This document shows positions 29,650 to 29,771 of a stretch of 29,771 bases of DNA, in pieces. The position numbers and the translations under genes are program-made. Each line of letters starts with the position of its first letter. Positions within the stretch are counted from its first letter, which is position 1. Under the pieces are notes generated by a model. The model made no database searches. It saw only the letters and a list, made by a program, of their open reading frames with translations, and was not told the DNA's origin. Source of the DNA: CAZUVM01 sp964623885 (lineage in GTDB: Bacteria; Verrucomicrobiota; Verrucomicrobiia; Limisphaerales; UBA8199); assembly GCA_964623885.1 (NCBI GenBank), contig CAZUVM010000184.1, positions 1-29,771 of the forward strand. Reading direction: 5' to 3'.

Positions 29650-29771
29650 AATGGAATGATTTGAAGGGGTGGGATTGCAATTAAATACGACGGATTTTGA
29701 ACGATCGACCCGTAACGGGCCGGTAAATACGGGCGGTTTGCGCGAATAGGCCCGAACCTCGAACACTCAAC

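Larger units (their letters stand above)
28975..29771. other. gene-free tail rich in short repeats
   Basis: The last 800 bases hold no convincing gene. ORFs at 29171-29404 (plus) and 29431-29766 (minus) have no recognisable content and run across the repeats. Three repeat families are present (29044-29153, 29387-29465 and 29540-29649), besides a small hairpin near 29232-29255 (GGCGGAATGCGCC). Confidence 0.5.

Noticed and set aside
29431..29766. 111-codon minus-strand ORF in the tail
   Set aside because: It is built across the ATCGTTCC palindromes and the tandem repeat; no start signal or fold is recognisable.

Overview
The window looks like a chromosomal segment of a diderm, lipoprotein-rich environmental bacterium. 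A member of the Verrucomicrobiota (Pedosphaera/Limisphaera-like) is the best guess. That rests on overall style: many secreted or lipidated proteins of unknown function, weak Shine-Dalgarno sequences, degenerate short tandem repeats between genes, and families such as DUF4136 lipoproteins, a DUF481 barrel and a LamB-like porin. There is no rRNA or marker gene to confirm it. I see no tRNA, rRNA, CRISPR array or complete insertion sequence.

Left edge (1-1272): an integron remnant. A truncated integron-type tyrosine recombinase (814-1272, +) faces away from a small membrane-protein gene (4-366, -). That gene starts just behind short motifs resembling integron core sites. A 63-bp palindrome lies between the two.

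Main plus-strand block (1614-16055): a sigma-54-like promoter element (1489-1504) precedes a long series of closely packed genes. In order they are a membrane protein, a GH63-like glucosidase, an AI-2E-family permease, a lipoprotein, a LamB-type maltoporin, a 6-phosphofructokinase, a LOG-family protein, a large secreted protein with three GRWF...GPW repeats, a beta-barrel protein, a beta-CASP metallo-beta-lactamase RNase (preceded by a tiny ORF with a perfect Shine-Dalgarno) and a second small barrel. The set suggests uptake and processing of oligosaccharides or reserve glycans combined with envelope remodelling. A hairpin terminator candidate follows at 16090-16116.

Second plus-strand block (16613-20813): an identical 16-bp sigma-54-like element (16332-16347) precedes a lipoprotein with a C-terminal membrane anchor, a DUF481 barrel, a DUF4136 lipoprotein and a further lipoprotein. 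Heptanucleotide repeat tracts lie at the starts of the last two.

Minus-strand block (20851-25579), convergent with the previous one: lipoproteins (including another DUF4136 protein and a helical Spy/CpxP-like one), an orphan family-3 solute-binding lipoprotein, a small integral membrane protein, an ABM-fold monooxygenase-like protein, and an unrecognised lipoprotein-like protein preceded by a third sigma-54-like element.

Right part (25966-29771): a minus-strand pair of stand-alone receiver proteins. The first is canonical; the second lacks the phospho-acceptor Asp and the conserved Lys. Then come a long gene-free stretch with repeats, a plus-strand family-4 glycosyltransferase (27703-28974), and a gene-free tail holding three different short-repeat families.
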